Shown here: in pieces, positions 37,217-49,213 of the stretch | Position numbering within the stretch: position 1 is the first letter of the stretch | How the letters are laid out: each line of letters opens with the position of its first letter | Source: Zygnema cylindricum | Taxonomy: Eukaryota > Streptophyta > Zygnematophyceae > Zygnematales > Zygnemataceae | DNA: 64,000 nt | Assembly: GCA_037447655.1 (NCBI GenBank) | Contig: JBBHKE010002548.1 | Location: forward strand, 89,442-153,441 | Direction: 5' to 3' | Program-made: the position numbers and the translations under genes | The notes under the pieces: generated by a model | The model's input: the letters and a program-made list of their open reading frames with translations, nothing else | What the model was told of the DNA's origin: nothing | The model's database searches: none

Positions 37217-38153
37217 TTTTTAATTTGTTTTGGGTTCTAATTATTGTTAATTTATTAGTGTTAGTTATCATGTATTTTTTTCCTTTGAAATTTTTGTTGT
37301 ATTTCACAATTTTTTAGTGTTATTCTGTTTTTTTTTTTTTAAACCGGAGTGCTTATTTTTATCAAATTACCAAAGCGTCGTACGTATACCAAATTTAGGT
37401 TTATAGATTTTTGTGTAGTTTTAAGTTTGAGGGTGAGAATTTGTACAATAGAGTCGAAAATAGAACGAGGTTGTTATTTTTGTATTTCTATATTTGATAC
37501 CAAAATATTTTTTGTGTTTTTTGCTCATCACAATGTGTTTTTTGTCAATTAATTTTCTATGTGATTTTTTTTTTAATCATTCATAATTGAAAATTTACCA
37601 TTTTTGCATAACATAGTATCGTAGTCGAAAGAAAAACCGTTCGAAAATTGTAGCGAAAAAATTAGATTTGCGAGAGAATAAACATTAATGTAAGGGTTTA
37701 AGCATTAATCTAAGAGTTACACGCAAAATTAGGAACAAATCCCTTGAAAGAGGTGAATGTCGAGGAAAAAAAATATTCGTAAAGGGAGATTGCAAAAAGA
37801 CAAAATAGTAAAAAAAAGAGGTACACGAGCTGTTTTTTTGCAAAGGGAGATGTACCACTACACCACTCATTGTTATTAGTATTAATAAGTCGCTACTACT
37901 TATAGCCGAATATCACAAAATATAGTTACCAACATGATTTAAATACGTGGACTATAACCTGCCACATCTCCTTGCATGAAATAGTATTATTAATCATAAT
38001 TTTCCATTTACACTACACCGCGAATCGTATTTAGCGTTATTAATGTTAATTCCGTCACCACAAATTTTGACCCAAAAACCTTAAAAAGAGTAAATAACTC
38101 TAAATTTTTCTTTACATTATTCAAGGTACTCTTTGAATCAACGTTAACAACTC
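37217..38153. other. AT-rich spacer with two stray element ends
   Basis: No gene. Left ends without partners: TA-CACCACTCATTGTTATTAG at 37859, and TA-CACCGCGAATCGTATTTAG at 38014. They look like truncated or nested copies of the TA-flanked families. Confidence 0.55.
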
Positions 38154-38648
38154 TACACCGCGAATCGTAATTAGAGTAAATTACTCTAATTCGGTCGCTC
38201 GAAATTTTGACTCTATCACATGAAATAGAGTAAACGATTCTAATTTTTTCATTATTCTATTTAAGGTAAAGTTTAATTAGCGTTTTTAATTATATTATAG
38301 GTTCGTTTTAAATAGTGTGGAGTACGGACGGTGTCAGACCGTGCAAAATTGTACTTTATTAAGTAAAAAAGTACAAATAATGATTTAATACATGCCGTTA
38401 TCTTGTAAATGTGTTTTAACAAACCGGGTAGTGCAAACGTCATAGTGACGATAAACTGTACGTTTTGCCAATTTTTGTACGAAAACCTTATTTACAGTAG
38501 AGGATATTAGCGTGCCAAATTAGAGTACTTAAATAAATTAGAGTAAACTTCATAGTCTATCACATAAATTAGCAATAATTACTTTAGTTGTTTTTTATAG
38601 TTTTTGTCCTCTAATTTTTTCACTACTCTAATTAGGATCCGCGGTGTA
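38154..38648. mobile_element. 495-bp non-autonomous derivative of the 8.4-kb element
   Basis: TA-CACCGCGAATCGTAATTAGA at the left, ATTAGGATCCGCGGTG-TA at the right. The left half follows 26459-26720 closely (TCGGTCGCTCGAAATTT, TTTTAAATAGTGTGGA, GTGCAAAATTGTACTTT). The right half follows about 34590-34844 (AATTAGAGTAAA, TATCACATAAATTAG). Confidence 0.85.
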
Positions 38649-38675
38649 GTATGGTACCGCTTTAAATAGTGTGGC

Positions 38676-39527
38676 TATAATAGGATCTCCTACCTCTTTA
38701 ATAACATTAGCTTGGTCTCTTTCCCTCGTGACCCTTCTTTCTAAAGTCTTTTCCACTGCTCTCCACTCTTAATAATTATATCTCTTAACTACTAAAACAC
38801 TACTTAGTTTGTAAGAGATTTCAGTGCCAAAATGCCAATGCTCCAATTCGGTTTTAATCGCTCAGGACCAAGATCAGTCAGAATTTCCACAAGCTTTTCC
38901 AAAGAAAAAGATGTATACTCTTCTCTTAGACTTCACTATTTCTCCACCATCACCCTGGACTCGCCAGGCTAGAGTCAACGCTCTGTTGAACAGGTTTTAC
39001 CTGGGCCAATCATTCATCAGCTAGGACTCAGATTGACCAATGCAAAAACGTGCGAAATCTCTTAATAACTACGTAGCATTTACCAACCAGTCAAACGCTA
39101 CGTTTCACTATGTAACATTTACGTGCAAAAGTGCGCGCCACACGAAACGCGACTTCGCACGAACGTGCGTCGCAAATTTCGCACGCGAAACTACCTATGA
39201 AATTCTATTAAGTGAAAGTGACGTTTCGTACTAAAAATTGTACGAAACGAAACCATCGTGCGCACTAAACGACTAAATGTTTCATTAGTACTTTATGAAA
39301 CGTACACGCAAAATTTCGGTACTAATTTGACCCTTAACCCGTTTAAATGATACCCACTTCTTAGTTTGACCTTGCATTGTCACCTAAATACACCCATCGC
39401 TATTTCTTTTGAATTAAAACTCCAAATTGCGCGATTCTTTCGCGGACGTCTACCAAATTTATAACTCTATATTCTTAACCTTTAAATACCCACTTACGAC
39501 CAAGTTTGATCCACTATTATTGTTACA
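38676..39527 (-). repeat. 3' LTR of the Ty3 element
   Basis: 852 bp. On the minus strand it runs from TGTAACAATAATAGTGG to CCTATTATA. It lacks about 134 bp that the other LTR has between ACCTCT and the GGTCTCTT block. Confidence 0.9.
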
Positions 39528-39552
39528 TCATCCCCAACATCCCCTCTTTATT
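39528..39552 (-). other. Polypurine tract
   Basis: Minus-strand AAAGAGGGGATGTTGGGGAT lies directly before the 3' LTR; it is the expected plus-strand primer. Confidence 0.75.
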
Positions 39553-39731
39553 TTTAACTTACCTTAGTTAAAACACATTTCTTTCTCAAGACGGGACTTC
39601 TATATTATTATCTCTCCAATACCTTTGTAAAAACTCTGAACTCTTATCTTATAAAGTTAACTCACCATCTGGACTTCTTAGATAATGGACTTCTTAGATA
39701 ATGCACTTGCCAGAATATAGTATTGCCGACC

Positions 39732-41063
39732 TTAAACCCGTTGACAAACCCAATCTATTACCCATCTGTGAACCTCAGGTTCTATAATTATTGTGGGATC
39801 TAATTCCAATTCTCTTTCAGTTGGTCGAAGATTTGCTGGTTTTAGATGACTGATGTGTATTACTGGATGAATTTTTGTTGAAGGCGGAAAGTGCAATTTG
39901 GCAACAACTGACGATATCATCTCGATTACAGTAAATGGTCCAATATACTTAGGAGCAAATTTCCCCGTAGGATCCGATTGTCCCTCGATCTTACACTTGT
40001 AATGAGTTGTAGAAAGCCAAACCTTGTCACCTCCGTTTACCACCCAATCACCCCGTTTGCGGTTAGCATTTAACTCTTACCTCATTTGTGCCTCCACTAA
40101 TGCATCCGGTACTATTTTCCAAACTGTTTGAATGTATTCCCAATACTCTGTTCCCAAATTTCTACTCTCTTGAGTGACCCCTGTTATTAAGTCTAATGTT
40201 TCTCTAAGCTGGTATCCGTATGCAACTTCAAACGGTGAGAATCTTGTACTAGCATGTTTATATGAATTGTATGCAAATTCCATTAATGGCAGTTTAGATT
40301 CCCATGTGTTATGAACTTCACTGTAAATTGTCCTAAGCATTTCCACCAGTGTACGGTTCATCCTTTCTGTCCGTCCATCCGTCTGGGGATGATAAGAGGT
40401 ACTCATTTTTAATTGAGTGCCTAAATTTTGCTACAATTCTTTCCAAAATGCAGACTTAAATTTAGAATCTCTATCACTGATTATAGAAAGAGGAACTCCA
40501 TTATGTCTAACCACGTTGTCAAAAAATAACTTTGCAATATCTACAACTGAAGGAGTAGTTTTCCAAGGGATAAATATTGCCATTTTACTAAACCTATCAA
40601 CTACGAACATGATACTATCATTTCTTCTATACGTAGCTGGCAACCTGACAATAAAATCCATACTAACAGATTCCCAAGGTCTTTCGGGGATATCTACACG
40701 TTTTAAGAGACCCCTAGGTTTCTGGTTACTAGGTATACTCTGTTGGCAAAGAACACAACTTTCCACGTGTTTTGACACCTCCTTTGCCATCCCGGGCCAA
40801 AACAATCTACTCTGCAACCGACCAAGAGTTTTATCTCGACCTAGATGTCCTAAATGCTCATGGGCTTCCTAAAAAAGCTTTTTTCTTAAGTCTCTCATTT
40901 CAGGAAAGCATAATCTATCCCCTATTCGCAAATACAGTAAACCATCTTCTATTCTAAAGTTTTTGACATGCCTTTCATTCAATGGGTCAAAATTCCCTCC
41001 CAAAATATTTTTGCAAATCACAGCAAAAAAAAGGATCTTGATCATAACCATTTGTAACAGCAT
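39732..41063 (-). pseudogene. Ty3 integrase region, interrupted
   Basis: Pieces 41063-40869, 40817-40431, 40406-40077 and 40043-39732. CVLCQQ ends the zinc-binding region. The first catalytic Asp is in SMDFIVRLP, the second in IISDRDSKF, and the Glu in TDGRTERMNRT, giving the D,D-35-E core of retroviral-type integrases. The C-terminal part has GPFTVIEMIS and HISHLKPAN. Stops and shifts separate the pieces. Confidence 0.85.
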
Positions 41064-41317
41064 CTAAAAACAATTCATCCCAAACTATCACGCTTATCTC
41101 AAAACATCTTCTTAAAGGATTTGTGACTAGATTTGTCTTTCAGGAATTTGTTTGACGTTAAATTTGAAATATGCGAATTTCTGCATCCACCTAACCTTTC
41201 TGCCTGTCATAATCTGTGCATCGCTTAATCTTTGTAGATAGGAGAGTGCCTTATTATCACAATGAAGTGTAAATTATTTATTATGCAAATAACAACGCCA
41301 TTTCAACAATGCATGAA

Positions 41318-42451
41318 CTATTGCAAGTAATTCTCTTTTCTGTGGCGCATAGTTTTTTTCAGCATCATTGAATTTCTTGGACTCAAAAGCAAAGGATGAA
41401 AATGTTTTCCGACTTTTTGACTTATGACTGCACCTAAACCTTTATCAGATGCATCAGTAGTGATCAGAACTTCAATTTCCCCAGCAGGATCAAGATACAT
41501 CAGTGTAGGGGCAGAGGTCAATTTCCCTTTTAGTTCCTCGAAAGCTCTCTCCTGATCGGCTCCCCGCACAAACGTCTCCTTCTCCCGAAGGAAATCTGTG
41601 AAAGGTGCGGCAATCATACTGAAGTTCGTGATAAATTTTTGGTAATAAGTGGCCAATCCCGAAAATGATCTAACTTCTGTGACATTAGTAGGTTGCTTCC
41701 AATTTTGGATTGCAGTAATTTTGGATGGATGTGTTTTAACACCCTCCCCGCTAACTATATGCCCCAAAAATAATTGTTCTCTCTTAAAAAAACTGGATTT
41801 TGACAATTTTCCATATAGTTTTCTTTCCCTTAACCTTTCCAACACTTTTCTTAAATGATTTACATGTTGTTCTTTAGATTCGCTGTATATTATAATATCA
41901 TCTATAAACACTTGAACAAACTCATCTATATAATCTGAAAAGGTTCGGTTCATGAATCTTTGATAAGTAGGCAGTGCATTCGTCAAACCAAATGGCATCA
42001 CTATCCATTCAAAATGACCGACTCTAGTTCTAAAAGCAGTTTTATCAACATCTTCAGTTCTAATTGGCACCTGATTAAAGCCACTATGCAGATCAATCAA
42101 AGAAAATAATTTAGCACCTTTCAAACAATCTATCAATTCAAAAATTGAAGGTAACGGATACTTATCCTTCACCTTCATCTTGTTCAGACTACGGTAGTCG
42201 ACACACATTCTCAACGTTCTGTCCTTCTTTTTGACAAAGAGAACTGGTGCTCCGTACGGTGATTTTTTGGGCTGAATACATCCATTCTCCAAAAGCTCCT
42301 TGATATGTTTCTTTAACTCCTCCAGCTCAAAGAAGCTATGCTTAGAAATTCCTGTGACAGGAGGATAACATCCAGGATCAAGGCTAACAACATGTTTCAC
42401 ATCTCGGGAAGGTGGCCTCCCTGAGGGTAACGAAAACATCTCTAAATTCAA
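41318..42451 (-). CDS. Ty3 reverse transcriptase and RNase H
   Basis: A 377-codon open frame. RT motifs: VKKKDRTLRMCVDYRSLN, LIDLHSGFNQV, MPFGLTNALPTYQ (usually NAPATFQ) and the catalytic VFIDDIIIYS, then LGHIVSGEGV. RNase H starts at VLITTDASDKGLGAVIS. It then runs out of frame near 41318, so the RNase H is incomplete. It is the best-preserved part of the element. Confidence 0.92.
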   Translation of the reverse strand: MNLEMFSLPSGRPPSRDVKHVVSLDPGCYPPVTGISKHSFFELEELKKHIKELLENGCIQPKKSPYGAPVLFVKKKDRTLRMCVDYRSLNKMKVKDKYPLPSIFELIDCLKGAKLFSLIDLHSGFNQVPIRTEDVDKTAFRTRVGHFEWIVMPFGLTNALPTYQRFMNRTFSDYIDEFVQVFIDDIIIYSESKEQHVNHLRKVLERLRERKLYGKLSKSSFFKREQLFLGHIVSGEGVKTHPSKITAIQNWKQPTNVTEVRSFSGLATYYQKFITNFSMIAAPFTDFLREKETFVRGADQERAFEELKGKLTSAPTLMYLDPAGEIEVLITTDASDKGLGAVISQKVGKHFHPLLLSPRNSMMLKKTMRHRKENYLQ

Positions 42452-42488
42452 AAATCAAATCCAACAGCATCAGATGTATTAATGTCAG

Positions 42489-43065
42489 TTACAAAATCAG
42501 ATTTTTGTTTTTCAAGAGTTTTAGTGGTGTTTGATTTAGGAATAACATCAATGTTAGTGTTTTCTCCCCCCCCCCCCCTTCATCAGTAACTGCCTCAGTT
42601 ACTAATAACAAGAAATCATGATATGTTTTATCTTTTAAATGCTTTTTAAATTGTTTAGCAGAAATCAAACCTTCCACTCCCAACTTGGTTATGTTATTTA
42701 TATGATTCCTATGCAACTTCTTCAAAGGTAATGCTTGCAAAACCTTCATTCCGTTTTCAGACTTCACTCTCAAGGTGTTAGTTTCCCAATTAATTTGAGG
42801 GTTATGTTCAGTTAACCAAGGCTTTCTCAGTATTAGCTCCTCAATACCCAAATTCATTATTTCACACACAACTTTCATTTTATGACATTGGATATTGTGT
42901 GAGTTTTGTAAATCTTATGTGGACTTATCACCATTTGCCACCTGAACATGCAAAGGTTTTTCCCTTATGAATGTAGAATTTTTTTTTTTCCTCTACAAAC
43001 TTGTGTGAAATAAAATTATGTGTAGCACCTGAATTTACCATAACTCTCAATGGTTTCCTTTCCAC
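42489..43065 (-). pseudogene. Ty3 aspartic protease region with Asp-to-Asn change
   Basis: The motif usually written VDSGATHNFIS reads VNSGATHNFISHKF here (about 43040-42998), so the catalytic Asp is Asn. Downstream IMNLGIEELILRKPWLTEHN matches the LGxxWLxxHNP block. The stretch between is frameshifted, with a run of A. Confidence 0.8.
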
Positions 43066-43485
43066 TAAGACTCGAATCTGATAAAACTGTGTTTGGTGTC
43101 ATCGTTTCTTAAATGTCCTAACATAGGTCTGTTATTAAGAGTTTCATCATAATGATTGTTCAAACTATAGAGTGTAGTTAGCATCATAATAAATTCAGCT
43201 ATCCTATCCTTTATATTCTTTAGTTTTCCCTCCTGAGTTAACTCTCTAACCTCTGGATCTGGTCGACTCAACTGAGGACATCGTTACTTAAATGTCCTAA
43301 CATAGGTCTGTTATTAAGAGAATGCCCTAACATAGGTTTGTTATTAAGAGTTTCATTAGAATGATTGTTCAAACTATAGAGTGTAGTTAGCATTATAATA
43401 AATTCAACTATCCTAGCGTTTATATTCTTTACCTTTCCCTCCAGAGCTAACTCTCTAACCTCTGGATCTGGTCGACTCATTTGAG
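43065..43485 (-). repeat. About 200-bp tandem duplication in the Ty3 element
   Basis: Both units encode MSRPDPEVREL..EGK.KNI and LYSLNNH..ETLNN.PMLGH. They are about 95% alike by eye. A smaller 30-bp repeat (CCTAACATAGGT) lies within. Confidence 0.85.
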
Positions 43486-43539
43486 GACTTTCAACTAGTC
43501 TTTTCCGTTTCCCACTTAGTGGGCTTCCTGTTCAGCTAG

Positions 43540-44917
43540 CTATAATGCAATATCTTCCTTAAGACCTTCATTAACATCAACTGTTTTAAGAGATCCCTTA
43601 TCTGTATAGTCGTTAGCGTAATGATATGGACCTCCGCATTTAAAACAAGTGACTTTCTTCTTTGGTTTGGTGCATTCTCTGCTGAAATGTCCTTCCTCTC
43701 CACAGTTATAACAGTTAATTTTCTTAAGTTGTGCACACTCAGATGCCATATGACCTCTTTTCTGACAAATAGTGCATGTGGGAATGGTAAAATTAGGTTA
43801 TTGAGCATTAATTATCAGTTTATAACTCTTAATGTAGCCCCCTCTATTCTGAAATTTATTTCTTGCATTAACACTATGTCCACCTTTTTGATTTCCCCTG
43901 AAGATATTTTGCCTTTTAACCAGACCTGCATTCAGACCTTTTTCCTCAAATGCCTCCTCACCCTACTCTGATACTTCATTGAAATTTCCCCTGAGTGATC
44001 GAATTTCACGATTATACCCGAACTGATCCTCTAATTCCAATGACTTATCTTGTAATTCGTTCAAATTAATAATTTTTTGATGTTTCAGTTCTGATTTCAG
44101 TAAGGGATTCAGATAGTTCAGGAAATGCAACCTAGCGATTTCATCAGTCAAACCTATAAGATGAATGGTGGATGAGTCAAATTCCACAATATAATCTTTC
44201 ACGGATCCATATAACATGAATGCTGGAAGAGTCAAATTCCACAATATAATCTTTCACAGAGCCAGTTTGCTTACAGTTCAGCAACTTTTTTTCCATTCTG
44301 GATTTATAAGTGACAGACGAGAAACGCGATTTGATCGCGGTTTTAATAGTTTCCCAATCAGCATTATCAAGAATCAAATTAGACCTCCTTTGAGTATAAT
44401 ACCAAATTTGAGCATCACCTTTCTGACAGCTAACAGCAAAAAAAGTGTAATCATCACGATCAGAGATTCTGGATTCCAAATAATACTCCATATGAAAAAT
44501 CCAAGCATCTAACTCATCAATCTTCTAACCATCAAATGATGGTGCTTCACTGATAGACAATTTCAAACCCCTTATCTTCTTAGGTCTATTGTGATTATCT
44601 TCCCTAAAACTGGCATTTCTCTTACTACTCTCACCCTTTTGGTCATTAACGTCATTTCTGGTGTGAATTAAATTAATTAGCTCATCCAATTTTTGATTTG
44701 AAACATTTCCATTTTCCTTAACATCCTTCAATTCGCTTTTCAACTCAAAAATTGTTTCATCCACAGCAGCAACATGATTATTAAATCTTTTGACCAATTT
44801 CACACTACGTTTCTTGAAAACATTCATGGCATTCTTCATTTCACGTTTCCATGCCGAATTCGCCATTATCACAAAAAATGAAATCGAGTAAAAGAAAGAT
44901 AGAATATAATTTCCCAA
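43540..44917 (-). pseudogene. Ty3 gag with zinc knuckles, interrupted
   Basis: Starts near 44870 (MANSAWKREMKNAMNVFKKR). QKGDAQIWYYTQRRSNLILD is the gag core, and a 53-bp tandem duplication (VKDYIVEFDSS twice, about 44170-44260) breaks the frame. The C-terminal part has CYNCGEEGHFSREC and CFKCGGPYHYANDY, two CCHC-type knuckles (the second ends in Y), preceded by a CxxCQKRGHMASEC knuckle. Gag packages element RNA. Confidence 0.85.
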
Positions 44918-45785
44918 AGAAATTTGCTGCAGGTTTGAAGTCCTCTGATTGCTCTAATCCAAGACTTGTTCTCCATAACAAATCCTTTGAAAAAGATCAA
45001 AATCTGAGAAATTAATAAGATATTGAAAGTAAGTTAGTGCAAATTCAATTCTTCAATTTCCTAAACATTGATGCAAAAAGGTAAGAATTTCCCCACAAAT
45101 TTTGCAACAGCAAAATTGAAAGCTCTTAAAGGTAAGGTTCAACCATTAATTTTGAAATAGCAAAATCGGAAAGTTCTCTAAGGTAACAATTAAGGGTTTG
45201 AAAAGTTTTAAGTTATATTTGGACTCCTTTACTCTTGAAGAAGTAAATTGCTCCACTTTCTTTCTCCACCATTAGCATATTTCCCATTTCCCACTACATC
45301 AGGATCTTTTGTTCTCTAATCCTCACATCCTCACCCTTTATGGCTTCAAGCCCTCCCTCTACACATGAATCATTGCTAAGAGAAGGCAAGTTTGTTTGGC
45401 CTCTAGGTAATTGGAGTGAGTTTCAGCGGTGGCTACATTGCCTATCCCGCCTTAGTCTTTAGGACCTGAGCACGCCCCACATATAACCAGTGGCCGCTGG
45501 CAGTGTGATCACTTAGTTTCCCTCCAATCCCCAACCACTTCACATTGTGGTTCTACCGACACAGGTTAGAGCACCCTCATCGGTCACGGCAGTCGATATT
45601 CGAGTGAGCAAACTTCTCCTTGGTTTTTAACCAAAGCTCAGATACTATATGTAATAGGATCTCCTACCTCTCAGAAAATCCCATTACTACAACCAATACT
45701 ACAACCAATTTCTCATCGGTCACGGCAGTCGATATTCGAGTGAGCAAACTTCTCCTTGGTTTTTAACCAAAGCTCAGATACTATA

Positions 45786-46771
45786 TGTAATAGGATCTCC
45801 TACCTCTCAGAAAATCCCATTACTACAACCAATACTACAACCAATTTCAACCACAGATTCCACACATTGGAAAAATACACATCCACATTGGAAAGCACTC
45901 ACATAAAGATAAACTTTAAATTAGAAGAAGCTTCTGTCCACATAACATGAGCTCGGTCTCTTGCCCTCGTGGCTCAACCTTTCTTTTTAAAGTCTTTTCC
46001 ACTGCTCTCCACTCTTAATAATTATATCTCTTAACTACTAAAACACTACTTAGTTTGTAAGAGATTTCGATGCCAAAATGCCAATGCTCCAATTTGGTTT
46101 CAATCGCCTAGGACTAAGATCAGTCCGAATTTCCACAAACATTTCCAAAGGAAAAGATGTCTACTCTTCTCTTAGACTTCACTATTTCTCCACCATCACC
46201 CTGGACTCGCCAGGCTAGAGTCAACGCTCTGTTGAACAGGTTTTACGTGGGCGAATCATTCATCACCTAGCACTCAGATTGACCTAGCAAAAACGTGCGA
46301 AATCTCTTACTAACTACGTAGCATTTACCAACCAATGAAACGCTACTTTTCACTACGTAACATTTACGTGCAAAAGTGCGCGCCAAACGAAACGCGACTT
46401 CGCACGAACGTGCGTCGCAAATTCCGCACGCGAAACTACCTACGAAATTCCATTAAGTGAAAGTGACGTTTCGTACTAAAAATTGTACGAAACGAACCAT
46501 TGTGCGCACTAAACGACTACATGTTTCATTAGTACATTATAAAACGTACACGCAAAATTTCGGTAGTAATTTGACCCTTAACCCGTTTAAATGATATCCA
46601 CTTGTTAGTTTGACCCTACATTGTCACCTAAATACCCCCATCGCTATTTCTTTTGAATTAAAACTCTAAATCGCGTGATTCTTTCGTGGACGTCTACCAA
46701 ATTCATAACTTTATATTTTTAACATTTAAATACCCATTTACGGCCAAGTTTGATCCACTATTATTGTTACA
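45786..46771 (-). repeat. 5' LTR of the Ty3 element
   Basis: 986 bp, TG...CA ends on the minus strand. The last bases of the LTR plus primer-site flank (45650-45785) are duplicated in tandem with a 136-bp period, so the LTR/leader junction TACCTCTCAGAAAATCCC occurs twice. Confidence 0.9.
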
Positions 46772-46960
46772 GTGGCTAACTTACAAAATTGTACCGTATT
46801 AACGAAAAAAGTACAAAAAATCATTTAATGCATCCCGTTATGATGCAACTGCGTTTTCACAAACCGCGTAGTGCAAACGTCATACTGATGTGAAACTGTA
46901 CGTTTTGACAGAATGCGATTTTACAATTCGCGTAGTGAAAACGTCATAATACTCTGTACT
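46772..46960 (+). other. Continuation of the CACCGCG-element relative interrupted by Ty3
   Basis: AAAATTGTACC, CATTTAATGCATCCCGTTAT and GTAGTGCAAACGTCAT match the inside of the 495-bp element (38333-38450) and join in phase with the left flank CTTTAAATAGTGTGGC. Confidence 0.75.
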
Positions 46961-47410
46961 CTTTGGTATCGTGGAGGTACGTGACATCATGATTAGCTTC
47001 GCAAATTTGACACGGTATTGTAGTTATGCTATTCATTTCGCAAATCTTAGGGATCGCGAGAAAGTCTCGCAAATTTGACACGGTAGAACACTATTCATTT
47101 CGCAAATATTAAGGATCACGACAAAGCGTCGCAAATCTGACACATTAATTACACTATTCATTTCGCAAATCTTAAGCAACGCGACAAATCGTAATTATCG
47201 GCTTATTCATACGTCGTACATTAGTTAATTTTGTACCTTTTTCGGTTAGGGGCGGGCACGGTTAGTTGCGAGAAATCGACTTTCGGTTAAATTTTATTTT
47301 CGTAAACGCCGGTCGGTTAACGGTTAACATTTTTGGAGTGTGACATAACTCGGTTGGGCGTTGGTTATTCAGATTTTGTGTAAAATTTTGACTTTTGCGA
47401 CCTCTGGTGT
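46960..47410 (-). mobile_element. Non-autonomous hAT copy, inverted
   Basis: The right border TTTTGCGACCTCTG is the inverse of CAGAGGTCGCAAAA. The body is the reverse complement of 48106-48480. It contains a triplicated ~65-bp unit with TTCATTTCGCAAAT and TTTGACACGGTA (47003-47180). Confidence 0.7.
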
Positions 47411-47786
47411 AGCGTATGTGATGTTTTCATCAATACGATATTTCCTCAATGTGTCACAATATTGTATACTTAGTTCTTATTAGTGCAGTATGCGAGACGT
47501 TTCACTAATGTCTATCCTGTACGGCTTGTGACACCTGTTACGTTGCGATGACATGAAACAGAAATAGGCGGACAGTTGGACAGCGATGCTAATCGAAATC
47601 ATGTAACAAACGTGTACTTCCCACGTGGACACGTAATTGTGTCCTCAACTACACGATCAGTCCGGTTTGCAAAGTCTTGCGAATCTTGACAAAACGTTGC
47701 ATACAGTGACGTCCATTTGTAGTACGGAATGGTGGAGATTCGTTCATTTTATTGATATTTTGCAGCTGTCCTGTACAACAGTACAG
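47411..47786. other. Spacer
   Basis: No gene or clear element seen. Confidence 0.5.
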
Positions 47787-48008
47787 TACACCGTGTATTG
47801 ATATTAGTGTTAATGAAATTTTCGCGACTTAAAAACATCGTTTCTCCGTACACACTTGTCCGATTTCCAGTTTGAGACCACCAATAGGAAGCTAAAAATC
47901 CTACCTTTCAATATCAACCATTCGATCCAAAATCGGAAAAGCGTGTACGGAGAAAAGATGTTTTAAGTGGCAAAAAGAACATTAACACCATTATCGATAC
48001 ATTGTGTA
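47787..48008. mobile_element. TA-flanked palindromic MITE, CACCGTG family
   Basis: TA-CACCGTGTATTGATATTAG at the left; the right end inverted reads TA-CACAATGTATCG. Arms share ACATCNTTTCTCCGTACAC. Confidence 0.85.
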
Positions 48009-48105
48009 CCGAATATTACCCTCGATATGGAAATCGGAAAAATATCGCGTATGGAGGGCGAATACTTTGTAGCGAGTATCGACATACAATTAAATACACG
48101 TACAG

Positions 48106-48704
48106 CAGAGGTAGCAAAAGTCAAAATTTTACATAACTGAAACTGACCGTTTTTTTTTTCAAAATTTGAGCAACTGACGCTTGACCGGGTTATGTCACGC
48201 TCCAAAATTGTTAACCGTTAACCGACCGTCGTTTACGAAATAAAAGTTAACCGAAACTCGATTTCTCGCGACTAACCGTGCCCGCCCGTTACCGAAAAAC
48301 TACAAAATTAACTAATGTAAGACGTATTAATAAGCCAAAAATTACGAAATGAATAGTGTTAACTAACGTGTCAGATTTGCGACGCTTTGTCGTGTTCCCT
48401 AAGATTTGCGAAATGAATAGTGTACTGCCGTGTCATATTTGCGACGCTAATCATGATGGCATGTTCTTCCACGATACCAAAGAGTACAGGGTACAATAAT
48501 GTTCGATTGTATGGACAGTACAAATTTTTCTTTTTTTTTGTTTTTTGGTTGACCGACCGTAACCGACCGTTGTTTTTTTTTGGGTGAATCAACCGACCGC
48601 GACCGCCCGGCCCCCAAAATTTGGCAACCGAATCCGTTCCGGATCCGGCGCGGGCGGTCTGTTAACGGTCGGTCACGGTTTCGGTTGACCGTTTGCGACC
48701 TCTG
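48106..48704 (+). mobile_element. Non-autonomous hAT copy
   Basis: Left CAGAGGTAGCAAAAGTC, right GTTTGCGACCTCTG. The subterminal ACCGGGTTATGTCACGCTCC and CCGAAACTCGATTTCTCG also occur in the hAT at 35381. No clear 8-bp target duplication was seen. Confidence 0.75.
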
Positions 48705-48787
48705 ATCAGGGCAGCAGATTGTGACCTCTGCCCGGAGGTAGATACCGTTCGACAATTCATCGCGATCATAGTTTTGCCGATACTCAA

Positions 48788-48990
48788 CACCACATCGTGA
48801 ATCGCTATTAGTGTTAATAGATTTCATCCGTACACATTTGTCCTGTTTTCATATATAGACCGCCGATGGGAAGGTGAGAATCTTAGCTTTCAATCGCAAC
48901 CGTAAGATCCATAATCTGGCAAACGTGTACAGAGAAAAGATGTTGTAAGCGGAAAAAAAAACATTAACACTAATAGCGATACACGGTGTA
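48788..48990. mobile_element. Palindromic MITE, CACCGTG family
   Basis: Left CACATCGTGAATCGCTATTAG-like, right TAATAGCGATACACGGTG-TA. Confidence 0.8.
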
Positions 48991-48992
48991 CC

Positions 48993-49213
48993 CACCGTGA
49001 ATCGCTATTAGTGCTGATGTTTTTTTTTGACACTAAAAACAGCGTTTCTCCGTGCACGCTTGTCTGATTATAGATCTGACGGTTGCGAATGAAAGCTAAG
49101 ACTCTCACCTTTCGATTGGTGGTCTTCATTTATAAATCCGACAAGTGTGCACGGAGAAAAGTATCATTGAGTGACGAAAACACTGTTAACACTAATAGCG
49201 ATACAGGGTATAC
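48993..49213. mobile_element. Palindromic MITE, CACCGTG family, adjacent to the previous one
   Basis: Left CACCGTGAATCGCTATTAG, right ACACTAATAGCGATACAGGG then TATA. A lone left end TA-CACCGCTAATCGTCATTAG begins at 49212. Confidence 0.8.

Larger units (their letters stand above)
38676..46771 (-). mobile_element. Ty3/gypsy LTR retrotransposon with TSD GTGGC
   Basis: Order on the minus strand: 5' LTR (46771-45786), gag with zinc knuckles, protease, RT-RNase H, integrase, a purine tract, 3' LTR. This Pol order defines Ty3/gypsy. GTGGC flanks both sides (38671-38675 and 46772-46776). No chromodomain is visible. Several frames are interrupted, and internal tandem duplications (136 bp, about 200 bp, about 53 bp) disturb it. 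It inserted into an old copy of the CACCGCG element's internal sequence, which continues on both sides. Confidence 0.92.

Noticed and set aside
48106-48704. 8-bp target duplication for the hAT derivative
   Set aside because: The 8 bases on each side (ACGTACAG and ATCAGGGC) do not match.
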